From Geodermatophilaceae bacterium URHA0031 (GTDB lineage: Bacteria > Actinomycetota > Actinomycetes > Mycobacteriales > Geodermatophilaceae): a stretch of 64,000 nucleotides of DNA. Positions 43,076 through 52,028 of this stretch are shown here, piece by piece. Every line of letters begins with the position of its first letter. The first letter of the stretch is position 1. Under the pieces are notes generated by a model, which saw nothing but the letters and a program-made list of their open reading frames with translations, was not told the origin of the DNA and made no database searches. The DNA is taken from positions 124,001 to 188,000 of the forward strand of contig JHVP01000006.1 in the NCBI GenBank assembly GCA_000620205.1, given 5' to 3'. The position numbers and the translations under genes were made by a program.

Positions 43076-45106
43076 ATGCCCGACGAAGGGCGCACCGGGG
43101 AGCCGGGGACGGCCGGGACCGCGTCGGTGACGGCGCCGGAACCCGGCAGCCCCCGGGCCGCAGAGTCGGCCTGGCGGCGGTTGCGGCCCCTGCTGGCCGA
43201 GGAGGCGGTGGCCGCGCTCGGGCACGCCGAGGCCGACGCGTTCCTGACCCGGGTCGAGGTCGCGCTGGTCGACGTGCACGCCCCGCTGGTCGCGCTCTAC
43301 GGGCAGCGGGCCGACCCGGACGAGCTGCTGGCGCGCGCCCTGCGGCTGGTCCTCGCGGCCGCCGCGGAGCGGCCGGCGGAGCTGCGGGTGCTGGACCGGC
43401 GCCGGGAGATCGACCCGCACTGGTTCCAGCGCGAGCGCATGCAGGGCTACGTCTGCTACGTCGACCGGTTCTGCGGCACGCTCGGCCAGCTGCCCGCGCG
43501 GCTGGGCCACCTCGCCGAGCTGGGCACCACCTACCTGCACCTGATGCCGCTGCTGCGGCCGCGCGAGGGCGAGAACGACGGTGGCTACGCGGTCGTGGAC
43601 TACCGGCAGGTCGACCCGCAGCTGGGCACGATGGCCGAGCTGGAGGCGGTCGCCGCGGCGCTGCGCCGGCACGACATGAGCCTGTGCATCGACCTGGTGC
43701 TCAACCACACCGCCGCCGAGCACCCGTGGGCCCGGGCCTGGCTGGCCGGTGACCCGGCGTACGCCGACTTCTACACCGCCTTCCCCGACCGCCGGCAGCC
43801 CGACGCCTACGAGGCGACCATCCCGGAGGTCTTCCCCGACCGGGCCCCCGGCTCGTTCAGCTGGGTGCCCGAGGCCTGCGGCGGGGCCGGCGGCTGGGTG
43901 TGGACCACGTTCTGGAGCTACCAGTGGGACCTGGACTACGCCAACCCCGAGGTCACCCTGGCGATGCTCGGTGAGATCACCTGGCTGGCCAACCGCGGCG
44001 TCGAGGTGTTCCGGATGGACGCCATCCCGTTCATGTGGAAGCGGCTGGGCACCAACTGCCAGAACCAGCCCGAGGTCCACGACCTGGTGCAGCTGCTGCA
44101 CGCGCTGGCGAGGATCGCCGCCCCGGCGGTCGTGTTCAAGGCCGAGGCGATCGTCGCACCGGAGGACCTGGTCCCCTACCTGGGCGCGCACGCCCGCGAG
44201 CGGCCCGAGTGCGAGCTGGCCTACCACAACCAGTTGATGGTGCTGCTGTGGAGCAGCGTGGCCGCGCAGGACGCCCGGCTGGCGATCGCCGCACTGCGCC
44301 GGATGCGGCCGATCCCCACCGGCGCGAGCTGGGTGACCTACGTGCGTGGCCACGACGACATCGGCTGGGCGGTCAGCGACACCGACGCCGCCGCCATCGG
44401 TGCCGACGGGGATGCGCACCGGCGCTTCCTCAACGACTTCTTCTCCGGGCGCTTCCCGCACTCCCCGGCCCGGGGCGCGTTGTTCCAGGAGAACCCGCTG
44501 ACCGGCGACGCCCGGATCTCGGGGACGGCGGCGTCGCTGTGCGGCATCGAGTCGGCCCTGGAGAAGGAGGACGGCGCAGCCCTGGACCGGGGAGTCCGCC
44601 GGCTGCTGCTGATGTACTCGGTCGCCTTCTCCTTCGGCGGCATCCCGCTGCTCTACATGGGCGACGAGATCGCCATGCGCAACGACGCGGGCTACCTGGC
44701 CGATCCCGAGCGCGCGCCGGACAACCGGTGGATGCACCGCCCGCCGATGGACTGGACGGCGGTCGGCCGCCGGCACCAGCCGGGGACGCTGGAGGGCCGG
44801 GTGTTCACCGGGCTGCGGGAGATGGGCGAGGTGCGGCGCTCGCTGCCGGCGCTGAGGGGCGGGGCGGAGCCCGCCGTGCTGAGCGCGGGCAGCGACCGGG
44901 TGCTCGTGTGGCGGCGCCGGCACCCGCGCAGCGGGAGCTTCGTGGGCCTGGCGAACTTCTCCTCCATGCCGGCGGTCGTCGACGCCGACACGGTCACCGG
45001 CTTCGGCACCTACCAGCTGGTGCTGAGCAGCGACGGCCCGATGGAGGTGCGCGGCCGCGGCCTCGTCGTCCCGGGCCTCGGCTTCGCCTGGTACGCCGAA
45101 CCCTGA
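43076..45106 (+). CDS. Amylosucrase (GH13_4)
   Basis: 676 aa, near the usual 630-650 with a longer N-terminus. It makes alpha-1,4-glucan from sucrose, releasing fructose. GH13 marks: IDLVLNHTA, nucleophile Asp in VEVFRMDAIPFMWKRLGTNC (the amylosucrase form), acid Glu in VFKAEAIVAP and transition-state Asp in YVRGHDDIGWA. An N-terminal helical domain (about 35-110) precedes HWFQRERMQGYVCYVDRF, and a C-terminal beta domain ends the chain. It follows phaZ closely, so storage-polymer breakdown and synthesis may share a transcript. Sucrose hydrolase is the alternative. Confidence 0.9.
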   Translation: MPDEGRTGEPGTAGTASVTAPEPGSPRAAESAWRRLRPLLAEEAVAALGHAEADAFLTRVEVALVDVHAPLVALYGQRADPDELLARALRLVLAAAAERPAELRVLDRRREIDPHWFQRERMQGYVCYVDRFCGTLGQLPARLGHLAELGTTYLHLMPLLRPREGENDGGYAVVDYRQVDPQLGTMAELEAVAAALRRHDMSLCIDLVLNHTAAEHPWARAWLAGDPAYADFYTAFPDRRQPDAYEATIPEVFPDRAPGSFSWVPEACGGAGGWVWTTFWSYQWDLDYANPEVTLAMLGEITWLANRGVEVFRMDAIPFMWKRLGTNCQNQPEVHDLVQLLHALARIAAPAVVFKAEAIVAPEDLVPYLGAHARERPECELAYHNQLMVLLWSSVAAQDARLAIAALRRMRPIPTGASWVTYVRGHDDIGWAVSDTDAAAIGADGDAHRRFLNDFFSGRFPHSPARGALFQENPLTGDARISGTAASLCGIESALEKEDGAALDRGVRRLLLMYSVAFSFGGIPLLYMGDEIAMRNDAGYLADPERAPDNRWMHRPPMDWTAVGRRHQPGTLEGRVFTGLREMGEVRRSLPALRGGAEPAVLSAGSDRVLVWRRRHPRSGSFVGLANFSSMPAVVDADTVTGFGTYQLVLSSDGPMEVRGRGLVVPGLGFAWYAEP

Positions 45107-45152
45107 CCGGCCGGTGGAGACGGCGCGGAGCCGCCTCCACCGGCCGTGGTGC

Positions 45153-45980
45153 TCAGCGGCTGCCGCCGCCGATCATCGGGTCGTCCCCATCGCGGCGCGG
45201 CGTCGACTCGACGCCCTCGGTGGAGGACGGCGCGGTGTACCCCCCGGCCTCGTGCTCCTCGATCAGCACGCCGTCCCGCACCTCGTCCGGCGGGGGCTGG
45301 TCCACCACGGTCACCGGCTGGGTGGTGGCCGGCTGCGCCGGGACGGCCTCGGTCTGCGGCGGCTGCTCGCTCCCCGAGCCGCTCTTCGCCGCGGCCACCG
45401 CGGCACCGGCGGCCGCTGCGACCGCCGCGGCACCGGCGACGACGGTCGTCGTGGACACCCCCGCCTTGCCGCTGTCCCCGCGCGACAGCGCGGCGTCCTC
45501 GACGCCGGGCGTACCGACGCTGACGCCGTGCTGGACCGTGCCCCGCCAGGCACCGCTCTCGTACCCGGCGTCCTCGATGAGGGACTTGAACCGCTCCAGG
45601 TCCGACCGGGCCTGCCGGCCCACGATGCCCAGCTTGTCCCCGGCCTGCTCGACCAGCCCCTCGGGCTCGTACTCCAGCGTCAGGTGCACGATCGTGGCCG
45701 CCGGGCCGGCCGGGGTGAACCGGACGGCGCCGGCGTTGGTGGCCCCGCTCGTGGCCGCCCAGGCGATCTTCTGGTCGGGCACCTGCTCGAGGACGGCGGC
45801 GTCCCACTCGCGCCGCACGCCGGCGATCTCGGCCACCCAGTGCAGCCGCTGGTCGCCGAGCTGGTGGACCTCCTTGACGCCTCCCATGAAGTGCGGGAAG
45901 TCCTCGAACTGGGTCCACTGGTTGTAGGCGGTGCTGACCGGTACGTCGACCTGGATCGACTCCTCGACCTTCGTGGTCAT
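45153..45980 (-). CDS. SRPBCC (cyclase/dehydrase-like) protein with extended tail
   Basis: 275 aa. The START/SRPBCC domain at about 1-145 (TTKVEESIQVDVPVSTAYNQ, WTQFEDFPHFMGGVKEVHQL, GAVRFTPAGPAATIVHLTLE) is the type found in many actinobacterial stress loci. A low-complexity stretch (VVAGAAAVAAAAGAAVAAAK) may insert in or contact the membrane, and the Pro/Glu-rich tail is probably disordered. ATG 45980 follows a strong GGAGGAGG. Ligand unknown. Confidence 0.87.
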   Translation of the reverse strand: MTTKVEESIQVDVPVSTAYNQWTQFEDFPHFMGGVKEVHQLGDQRLHWVAEIAGVRREWDAAVLEQVPDQKIAWAATSGATNAGAVRFTPAGPAATIVHLTLEYEPEGLVEQAGDKLGIVGRQARSDLERFKSLIEDAGYESGAWRGTVQHGVSVGTPGVEDAALSRGDSGKAGVSTTTVVAGAAAVAAAAGAAVAAAKSGSGSEQPPQTEAVPAQPATTQPVTVVDQPPPDEVRDGVLIEEHEAGGYTAPSSTEGVESTPRRDGDDPMIGGGSR

Positions 45981-46123
45981 CGCTGTTCCTCCTCCGTCGC
46001 AGGACACTCGCTGACCTGCCCCTACCCCGCCGGCTCCCGCTGATGCACGCGGCGTCGACCGCCCCTGCTGGTCGTGGAGGTGTATGCAGGCACCGGCAGG
46101 CACCCACGACCTGGAGGACCACC

Positions 46124-46573
46124 GTGGCCGGACCGCAGCAGCACCTCCCCGACGACTGGCACCAGCCGCTGCGGCACGTGCGCGCCGACCAGCTGTCGGC
46201 GGACACCGGCCAGACCGCCGGGATGACCCGCCGGGAGGCGGTCTCCGCGCAGACCGTCGGCGCCCAGCGGCTCTGGATGGGCCAGACCCACGTGGCACCG
46301 CACACCGGCTCCGGTGACCACCACCACGGTGACTCCGAGACCGCCATCCACGTGCTGCGCGGCCACCCGGTGTTCGTGTTCGCCGAGGGTGGGGAGGAGG
46401 TCCGGCTGACCACCGGGCCCGGTGACTACGTGTTCGTGCCGCCGTTCGCGCCGCACCGGGAGGAGAACCCGCACGACGAGGAGGCGGTGGTGGTGATCGC
46501 CCGCAGCAGCCAGGAGGCGATCGTGGTCAACCTCCCGGGCCTGCTCCCCGAGGGTCCCGGCGCCGACGACTGA
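46124..46573 (+). CDS. Cupin-domain protein
   Basis: 149 aa. The cupin metal motif is visible: HTGSGDHHHGDSETAIHVLR supplies the His/His/Glu set and GDYVFVPPFAPHREENP the final His. A single-domain cupin of this sort may be an isomerase, dioxygenase or regulator. GTG 46124 with GGAGG 7 nt upstream is chosen over the longer frame from 46043. Confidence 0.87.
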   Translation: MAGPQQHLPDDWHQPLRHVRADQLSADTGQTAGMTRREAVSAQTVGAQRLWMGQTHVAPHTGSGDHHHGDSETAIHVLRGHPVFVFAEGGEEVRLTTGPGDYVFVPPFAPHREENPHDEEAVVVIARSSQEAIVVNLPGLLPEGPGADD

Positions 46574-46601
46574 CCCGGCAGCGGCGGTCGGACCCCGGGG
46601 C

Positions 46602-46607
46602 TAGCGT
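46602..46607 (+). promoter_or_regulatory. Putative -10 of a leaderless transcript
   Basis: TAGCGT ends 7 nt before GTG 46615, with no ribosome-binding site in between. Confidence 0.5.
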
Positions 46608-46614
46608 GACCGGC

Positions 46615-48297
46615 GTGAGTGACCCCGTGCGCCCGCCGTCCGAACTCGACCAGCTCGCCGACCGGTTCGTCGAGGACTACGCCGCCTCCCAGCCGACCGT
46701 GGCCACCTACATCGGCGTGCGCGGGCACGACGACCGCTGGCCGGACCTGACGCCCGACGGGCACGGCGCGCACGCCCAGCTGCTGACGGCGGCCATCGGC
46801 ATGGCAGGGCGGATCGAGCCGGTCGACCGCCGCGACGAGGTCGCCCGGAGCGCACTGCTGGAGCGGCTGGGGGCCGAGCTGGCCCGCTACCAGGCCGGCT
46901 GGGCCCAGGCCGACCTGAACACCATCGACAGCCCCTTGCAGGGCTTCCGCTCGACGTTCGACCTGATGCCCTCCGCCACCGAGCAGGACTGGGCGACGAT
47001 CGCCCGCCGGCTGGCCGCCCTGCCGGCCGCGCTGGACGGTTACGCGGTCGGCCTGGAGTCCGCGGCCGGCTACGGCCGCACCGCCGCCGCCCGGCAGGTG
47101 CGGCTCGGCGCGCAGATCGCCCGCCGCTGGGCCGGCGCACCTGACCGGCCCGGCTTCTTCAGCCACCTGGTGGCGGGCGCGCCCGCCGGGTCCGCGGGTC
47201 TGACCCGGGACCTGGAGCGGGCCGCGCAGCAGACCTCCGGCGCGCTGCTCGGCTTCGCCGACCGGATCGAGCAGAGCCTGCTGCCCGCCGCGCCCCAGGC
47301 CGACGGGGTCGGCCGCGAGCGCTACGCCCTGGAGTCGCGGTACCACGCCGGGATCGACCTGGACCTCGAGGAGACCTACGCCTGGGGGTGGGAGGAGCTG
47401 GCCCGGATCGTCGCCGAGAAGGAGGCCGTCGCCGAGTCGATCGCCCCCGGCCAGGGCATCGCCGGCGCCGTCGCCGCGCTGGACGCCGACCCGGCCCGCC
47501 AGGTCCGCGGCCGCGAGGCGCTGCAGTCCTGGCTGCAGGAGACCGCCGACCGGGCGATCGCGGAACTGGACGGCGTCCACTTCGACATCCCCGGGCCGGT
47601 CCGGCGGATCGAGGGCCGGCTGACGCCGACCTCCGGTGAGGGCGTCTACTACACGGCCCCCAGCGAGGACTTCAGCCGGCCCGGTCGGATGTGGTGGTCG
47701 TTGCCCGAGGGCGTCACCGACATGACCACCTGGCGGGAGACGACGACGGTCTTCCACGAGGGCGTCCCCGGCCACCACCTGCAGATCGCTGAGACGGTGC
47801 ACAACGCTGCGCTGCTCAACCGCTGGCAGCGGCTGCTCTGCGCCTGCTCGGGGCACGCCGAGGGCTGGGCGCTGTACTCCGAGCGGCTGATGGCCGAGCT
47901 CGGGTTCCTCGACGACCCCGGTGACCGGCTGGGCATGCTCGACGCCCAGGAGCTGCGCGCGGCCCGGGTGGTGCTGGACATCGGCGTGCACCTGGACCTG
48001 CCGATCCCGGCCGGGCGGGCGACCGGTGACCGGTGGACCTACGACGTCGCCCTGGCCTTCCTCCGCGCCCACGTGGACATGGAGGACGCGATGCGGGTCG
48101 ACGAGCTGCACCGCTACCTGGGCTGGCCGGGCCAGGCGCCGGTCTACAAGGTGGGCGAGCGGGTCTTCCTGACCTGCCGGGAGCAGGCCCAGCTGCGCGG
48201 CGGGGCCGACTTCGACCTCAAGGCCTGGCACCGCGCTGTCCTCGACCTCGGCCCGCTGGGCCTCGCCCCGCTCGCCGCGGAGCTCGCCCGGATGTGA
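46615..48297 (+). CDS. DUF885 zinc metallopeptidase-like protein
   Basis: 560 aa, normal for DUF885. The zinc site is HEGVPGHHLQIAETVHNAAL (HExxH-like H-E-G-V-P-G-H-H) and a downstream Glu in CSGHAEGWALYSERLMAELG. These proteins are predicted carboxypeptidase-like enzymes of the M32/thermolysin superfamily, cytoplasmic here. GTG 46615 fits a leaderless start; GTG 46606 in frame is the alternative but would lie upstream of the expected transcript start. Confidence 0.87.
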   Translation: MSDPVRPPSELDQLADRFVEDYAASQPTVATYIGVRGHDDRWPDLTPDGHGAHAQLLTAAIGMAGRIEPVDRRDEVARSALLERLGAELARYQAGWAQADLNTIDSPLQGFRSTFDLMPSATEQDWATIARRLAALPAALDGYAVGLESAAGYGRTAAARQVRLGAQIARRWAGAPDRPGFFSHLVAGAPAGSAGLTRDLERAAQQTSGALLGFADRIEQSLLPAAPQADGVGRERYALESRYHAGIDLDLEETYAWGWEELARIVAEKEAVAESIAPGQGIAGAVAALDADPARQVRGREALQSWLQETADRAIAELDGVHFDIPGPVRRIEGRLTPTSGEGVYYTAPSEDFSRPGRMWWSLPEGVTDMTTWRETTTVFHEGVPGHHLQIAETVHNAALLNRWQRLLCACSGHAEGWALYSERLMAELGFLDDPGDRLGMLDAQELRAARVVLDIGVHLDLPIPAGRATGDRWTYDVALAFLRAHVDMEDAMRVDELHRYLGWPGQAPVYKVGERVFLTCREQAQLRGGADFDLKAWHRAVLDLGPLGLAPLAAELARM

Positions 48298-48508
48298 CCG
48301 TCCGGCCGCCGGGCCGGTGCGGGATCGATGACACCGCCGGGCGAAAGGTGCCGAAGGGCCCGTCGGGCGGACGTCGAAGTGGACGAACCGACCCGTCACC
48401 GTCGGCAGAACCTGACGCCTGACGCGGCGCGTCGAGCCTCCTCGGGAGCACCAGTGAGGTGTCTGCGGTCGGTGTGGCGGATGGGGCGCGGCGTAACGCG
48501 GACGACAT

Positions 48509-48537
48509 TTGACCGGCCGCGACGACACCCGTGTAAT
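48509..48537 (+). promoter_or_regulatory. Sigma-A-like promoter of the whiB gene
   Basis: TTGACC (48509-48514), 17-nt spacer, TGTAAT (48532-48537), 80 bp before the whiB start. It is the best -35/-10 match seen in the window. The 320-bp gap 48298-48617 holds no gene. Confidence 0.7.
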
Positions 48538-48548
48538 TCACCCCAACA

Positions 48549-48565
48549 GGTCACCGACGGTGACC
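48549..48565. promoter_or_regulatory. 17-bp palindrome in the whiB leader
   Basis: GGTCACCGACGGTGACC, perfect arms GGTCACCG/CGGTGACC around one A, starting 12 nt after the -10 element. It would cover or directly follow the transcript start, so it may be an operator. Confidence 0.6.
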
Positions 48566-48617
48566 CGCGGCAATCGTCGAGTGACGAAGGCCGAACCGAG
48601 ACGCAGGGGGACGCATC

Positions 48618-48971
48618 GTGAGCATCGCCGACGTGACGTGGATGGACGACTACCGTGCCGCCGCCGTGGAGGCCACGCCGGTCACCTACGGGACCGACGT
48701 GCTGGGCTTGGCCACGGTGTTCGACGCCGGCTTCGCGGGCATCGACGCCGAGGAGCAGGGCTGGCAGGAGCAGGCGCTGTGCGCCGAGACCGACCCCGAG
48801 GCGTTCTTCCCCGAGAAGGGCGGCTCGACCCGCGAGGCCAAGAAGATCTGCACCGGCTGCCAGGTCCGCACCGAGTGCCTGGAGTACGCGCTGGCCAACG
48901 ACGAGCGCTTCGGCATCTGGGGCGGCCTGTCCGAGCGCGAGCGTCGCCGGCTCCGCCGCCGCGCCAGCTGA
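48618..48971 (+). CDS. WhiB-family iron-sulfur transcription regulator
   Basis: 117 aa. Four Cys bind the 4Fe-4S cluster: Cys55 (ALCAETDPEAFFPEKGGS), Cys78 and Cys81 (KKICTGCQ) and Cys87 (RTECLEYA). The GIWGG turn and basic SERERRRLRRR end are standard and bind sigma-A/DNA. Its size and N-terminal extension fit the WhiB2/WhmD group, which controls septation and sporulation, but paralogues are hard to tell apart. GTG 48618 follows GCAGGGGG. A good promoter with a palindrome lies upstream. Confidence 0.92.
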   Translation: MSIADVTWMDDYRAAAVEATPVTYGTDVLGLATVFDAGFAGIDAEEQGWQEQALCAETDPEAFFPEKGGSTREAKKICTGCQVRTECLEYALANDERFGIWGGLSERERRRLRRRAS

Positions 48972-48992
48972 CGAGGGGGTAGGAAGGGCTCC

Positions 48993-50006
48993 GTGCGAGC
49001 CATCTCCTACAGCCAGCCCGGTGGTCCCGACGTCCTGCAGCTCGGTGACCGCCCCACCCCCGAACCCGCCCCCGGGGAGGTCCGGGTGCGCCTGGCCTTC
49101 TCCGGCGTGAACCCGACCGACTGGAAGTCCCGCAGCAACGCGCAGCCCGGGCCCGGCGGGCAGGTCCCGAACCAGGACGGCGCCGGCACCGTCGAGGCCG
49201 TCGGCGAGGGTGTCGACCCGGTGCTCGTCGGTGAGCGGGTGTGGATCTGGGAGGCGGCCTACCAGCGGCCGCACGGCACGGCGGCGGAGTGCACCGTCGT
49301 CCCGGCCCGCCAGACGGTGCTGCTGGGCCCGGACCCCTCGTTCGAGCTCGGCGCCAGCCTCGGCATCCCGTTCCTGACCGCGCACCGCTGCCTGACCGTT
49401 GCCGAGCACCTCCCCGACCGGATCGGCCCCGGCACCCTCACCGGCCGCACCGTGCTGGTCCAGGGCGGGGCCGGCGCCGTCGGCAACGCCGCCATCCAGC
49501 TCGCCCGCTGGGCCGACGCGACCGTCATCACGACCGTCAGCGGGCCGGACAAGGCGCAGCTCGCCGCCAAGGCCGGCGCCGACCACGTCGTCAACTACAA
49601 GGCCCAGGACGTCGTCGCCGAGGTCAGGAAGATCGCCCCGCACGGCGTCGACGCGATCGTCGAGGTGGCGGCCGCGCAGAACGCCGCGGTCGACGCCCAG
49701 GTCATCGGGGCGCACGGCGCCGTCGGGATCTACGCCGCGTCCGGCGACGAGAGCGTGACCATCCCCATCCGCTTCCAGATGAACCCCAACGCCCGCTGGC
49801 AGTTCGTGCTCGTCTACACCGAGCCCCGGCGGGCCAAAGAGCTGGGCGTCGAGGACGTCAACGCCGCGGTGCTCGACGGCGCCGTCCGGGTCGGTGAGGA
49901 CGCCGGGCTGCCGCTGCACGTCTTCCCGCTGGCCGAGACCGCCGCCGCCCACCAGGCCGTGCAGGACGGCGCCGTCGGCAAGGTGCTCATCGACGTCACC
50001 GCCTGA
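48993..50006 (+). CDS. Zinc-independent quinone oxidoreductase (MDR superfamily)
   Basis: 337 aa. N-terminal GroES-like domain (MRAISYSQPGGPDVLQLGDR, VNPTDWKSR) and NADPH-binding Rossmann domain (VLVQGGAGAVGNAAIQLARW). It lacks the Cys/His zinc ligands of alcohol dehydrogenases, as in Qor-type NADPH:quinone reductases. GTG 48993 has AGGAAGG. It follows whiB by 21 nt and may be cotranscribed. Confidence 0.88.
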   Translation: MRAISYSQPGGPDVLQLGDRPTPEPAPGEVRVRLAFSGVNPTDWKSRSNAQPGPGGQVPNQDGAGTVEAVGEGVDPVLVGERVWIWEAAYQRPHGTAAECTVVPARQTVLLGPDPSFELGASLGIPFLTAHRCLTVAEHLPDRIGPGTLTGRTVLVQGGAGAVGNAAIQLARWADATVITTVSGPDKAQLAAKAGADHVVNYKAQDVVAEVRKIAPHGVDAIVEVAAAQNAAVDAQVIGAHGAVGIYAASGDESVTIPIRFQMNPNARWQFVLVYTEPRRAKELGVEDVNAAVLDGAVRVGEDAGLPLHVFPLAETAAAHQAVQDGAVGKVLIDVTA

Positions 50007-50013
50007 GGGACGA

Positions 50014-50053
50014 CGGAGTGCCAGCGCATCACTCTCCGAGCGCTGGCACTCCG
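50014..50053. terminator. Strong hairpin between convergent genes
   Basis: 14-nt perfect arms CGGAGTGCCAGCGC and GCGCTGGCACTCCG with a 12-nt loop. The stop codon of the minus-strand PAP2 gene (50029-50031) lies inside the loop, so the right arm is also coding sequence. It begins 7 nt after the oxidoreductase stop. Confidence 0.75.
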
Positions 50054-50766
50054 CTCGGCCCGGCGCGGGCGGACGGGAGGAGGACGGCCCGTAGCAGCAG
50101 CAGCCAGACCAGGGTGAACAGGACGCTGGCGACGACGTCCGTGGGCCAGTGCATCCCGCGGTAGAGCCGGCTGAGCAGCACGAACAGCGGCACGGCCACG
50201 GCCAGCGACCAGCTCAGGAACCGCAGCGGGTGCCCGGGCCGAGTGCGCGCGAGCCCGAGTGCCAGGCCGACCCACAGCGCGATGCTGGCGGCCGTGTGGC
50301 CACTCGGGAAGCTGGAGGTGGGCGGCGCGGCGTCCAGGTGCGGGATCGGCGGGCGGACCCGGTCCAGCAGGGTCTCAGCCAGCAGGAACAGCAGCGTCTC
50401 CCCGATGACGGCGAGCGCCAGGAAGATCGGCAGCCGCGGGCCGTGCCGCCGCAGGGCCAGGACCAGGCAGCCGGCGGCGGTGAGCGCCGCGACGGTGGTG
50501 GTCGCGCCGAGCAGCGTGCCGTAGTGCGTCACCGTGTCCCAGGTGGGGGTGCGCCGGGTCAGGACGGCGTCTTCGAAGTCCAGCTCGTCGCGGTGCACCG
50601 CGCCGTGGTCGAGGACCCGGGTGATCAGCAGTCCGAGTCCGAGCAGGAGCGCCTCCACCAGCACGAAGGCGCCGACCACCGCACCGACCAGCGCGGGCAC
50701 CGTGCTGGGGCGGGCGCCGGCGAGCACCCCGGACCGGGCCCGCGTCCGGGCCTCCGCATCGCTCAT
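50029..50766 (-). CDS. PAP2-superfamily membrane phosphatase
   Basis: 245 aa with about six membrane segments. Catalytic motifs: DRVRPPIPHL (form of KxxxxxxRP with the first residue less conserved), SFPSGHTAASIALW and SRLYRGMHWPTDVVAS. The family dephosphorylates lipid phosphates such as undecaprenyl pyrophosphate or phosphatidate. Start ATG 50766. Its last codons form one arm of the terminator hairpin. Confidence 0.9.
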   Translation of the reverse strand: MSDAEARTRARSGVLAGARPSTVPALVGAVVGAFVLVEALLLGLGLLITRVLDHGAVHRDELDFEDAVLTRRTPTWDTVTHYGTLLGATTTVAALTAAGCLVLALRRHGPRLPIFLALAVIGETLLFLLAETLLDRVRPPIPHLDAAPPTSSFPSGHTAASIALWVGLALGLARTRPGHPLRFLSWSLAVAVPLFVLLSRLYRGMHWPTDVVASVLFTLVWLLLLRAVLLPSARAGPSGVPALGE

Positions 50767-50871
50767 GACAGCCTCCGTGCCCGCGGCACTCCCCGCGCTG
50801 CACTGCGCGGGGCGTGTCGGACACCTTGGCAGCGCGGGCCCCCGGGCGGGGCTCCGGCGTGCCCGCCCGGC

Positions 50872-52026
50872 TCAGCCGAGGCCGAGGGAGCGGGCGATGA
50901 GCATGCGCTGCACCTCGCTGGTGCCCTCGCCGATCTCCAGGATCTTCGCGTCCCGGTAGAACCGGCCGACCGGGAACTCGGTCATGAAGCCGTACCCGCC
51001 GTGCACCTGCGCGGCGTAGCGGGCGTTCTCCATCGCCATCTCCGAGCTGTACAGCTTGGCGATCGACGCCTCGCGCTTGAACGGCTCGCCGCGCAGCATC
51101 TTCTCCGCGGCCCGGTAGTAGGCCAGCCGTGCGGTGGAGGCACGCACCTCCATGTCGGCGATCATGAACTGCACGGCCTGGTTGCGGCCGATCGGCTGGC
51201 CGAACGCCTCGCGCTCCCCGGCGTACTTCACCGACTCGTCCACGCACCCCTGCGCCAGCCCGACGGCCAGCGCGGAGATCGCGATCCGGCCCTCGTCCAG
51301 GATCGACAGGAACTGCGCGTACCCGCGGCCCTGCTCCCCCACCAGGTTCTCCGCGGGCACCCGGACGTCGGAGAACGACAGCTCCCGGGTGTCCGAGGCG
51401 TTCCAGCCGACCTTGGCGTACCGCTGGCCGACGGCGAAGCCCGGGGTGCCCGACGGCACGATGATCGTCGAGATCTCCTTGCCGCCGTCGGGCTTGGTGC
51501 CGGTGACCGCGGTGACCGTGACCAGGTCGGTGATGTCGGTGCCGGCGTTGGTGATGAACGCCTTCGAGCCGTTGATCACCCACTCGCCGTCCTCGAGCCG
51601 GGCGGTGGTCCGGGTGGCGCCGGCGTCCGAGCCGCCGCCGGGCTCGGTGAGCCCGAAGGCCCCCAGCGCCTCACCGGCGCACAGCCGGGGCAGCCACCGC
51701 TGCTTCTGCTCCTCGGTGCCGAACCGGAAGATCGGCATGGCGCCGAGGGAGACGCCGGCTTCCAGGGTGATCGCCACCGAGCTGTCCACCCGGGCCAGCT
51801 CCTCCAGGGCGACGCACAGGGTGAAGTAGTCCCCACCGGAGCCGCCGTACTCCTCGGGGAAGGGCAGGCCGAACAGCCCGAGCTCCCCCATCTGCCGCAC
51901 GATGTCGGTCGGGAACTCGTCGCGCTCGTAAAACCCGCCGATCTGCGGGGCCACGACCTCCAGGGCGAACTCGCGGACGACCTTCCGCAGCGCCTCGGTC
52001 TCCTCGTCGAGCCGGTAGTCCAGCAC
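50872..52026 (-). CDS. Acyl-CoA dehydrogenase of the leucine/MCC cluster
   Basis: 384 aa flavoenzyme. FAD-binding FGLTEPGGGSDAGATRTTAR, INGSKAFITNAG and the catalytic-Glu region RDAKILEIGEGTSEVQRMLI identify the family. Its adjacency to methylcrotonyl-CoA carboxylase subunits suggests isovaleryl-CoA or a related branched substrate (FadE19 position in mycobacteria). GTG 52026 starts 2 nt after the carboxylase-alpha stop codon begins, with GAGGAG upstream, so the two are tightly coupled. Confidence 0.9.
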   Translation of the reverse strand: MLDYRLDEETEALRKVVREFALEVVAPQIGGFYERDEFPTDIVRQMGELGLFGLPFPEEYGGSGGDYFTLCVALEELARVDSSVAITLEAGVSLGAMPIFRFGTEEQKQRWLPRLCAGEALGAFGLTEPGGGSDAGATRTTARLEDGEWVINGSKAFITNAGTDITDLVTVTAVTGTKPDGGKEISTIIVPSGTPGFAVGQRYAKVGWNASDTRELSFSDVRVPAENLVGEQGRGYAQFLSILDEGRIAISALAVGLAQGCVDESVKYAGEREAFGQPIGRNQAVQFMIADMEVRASTARLAYYRAAEKMLRGEPFKREASIAKLYSSEMAMENARYAAQVHGGYGFMTEFPVGRFYRDAKILEIGEGTSEVQRMLIARSLGLG

Positions 52027-52028
52027 GT

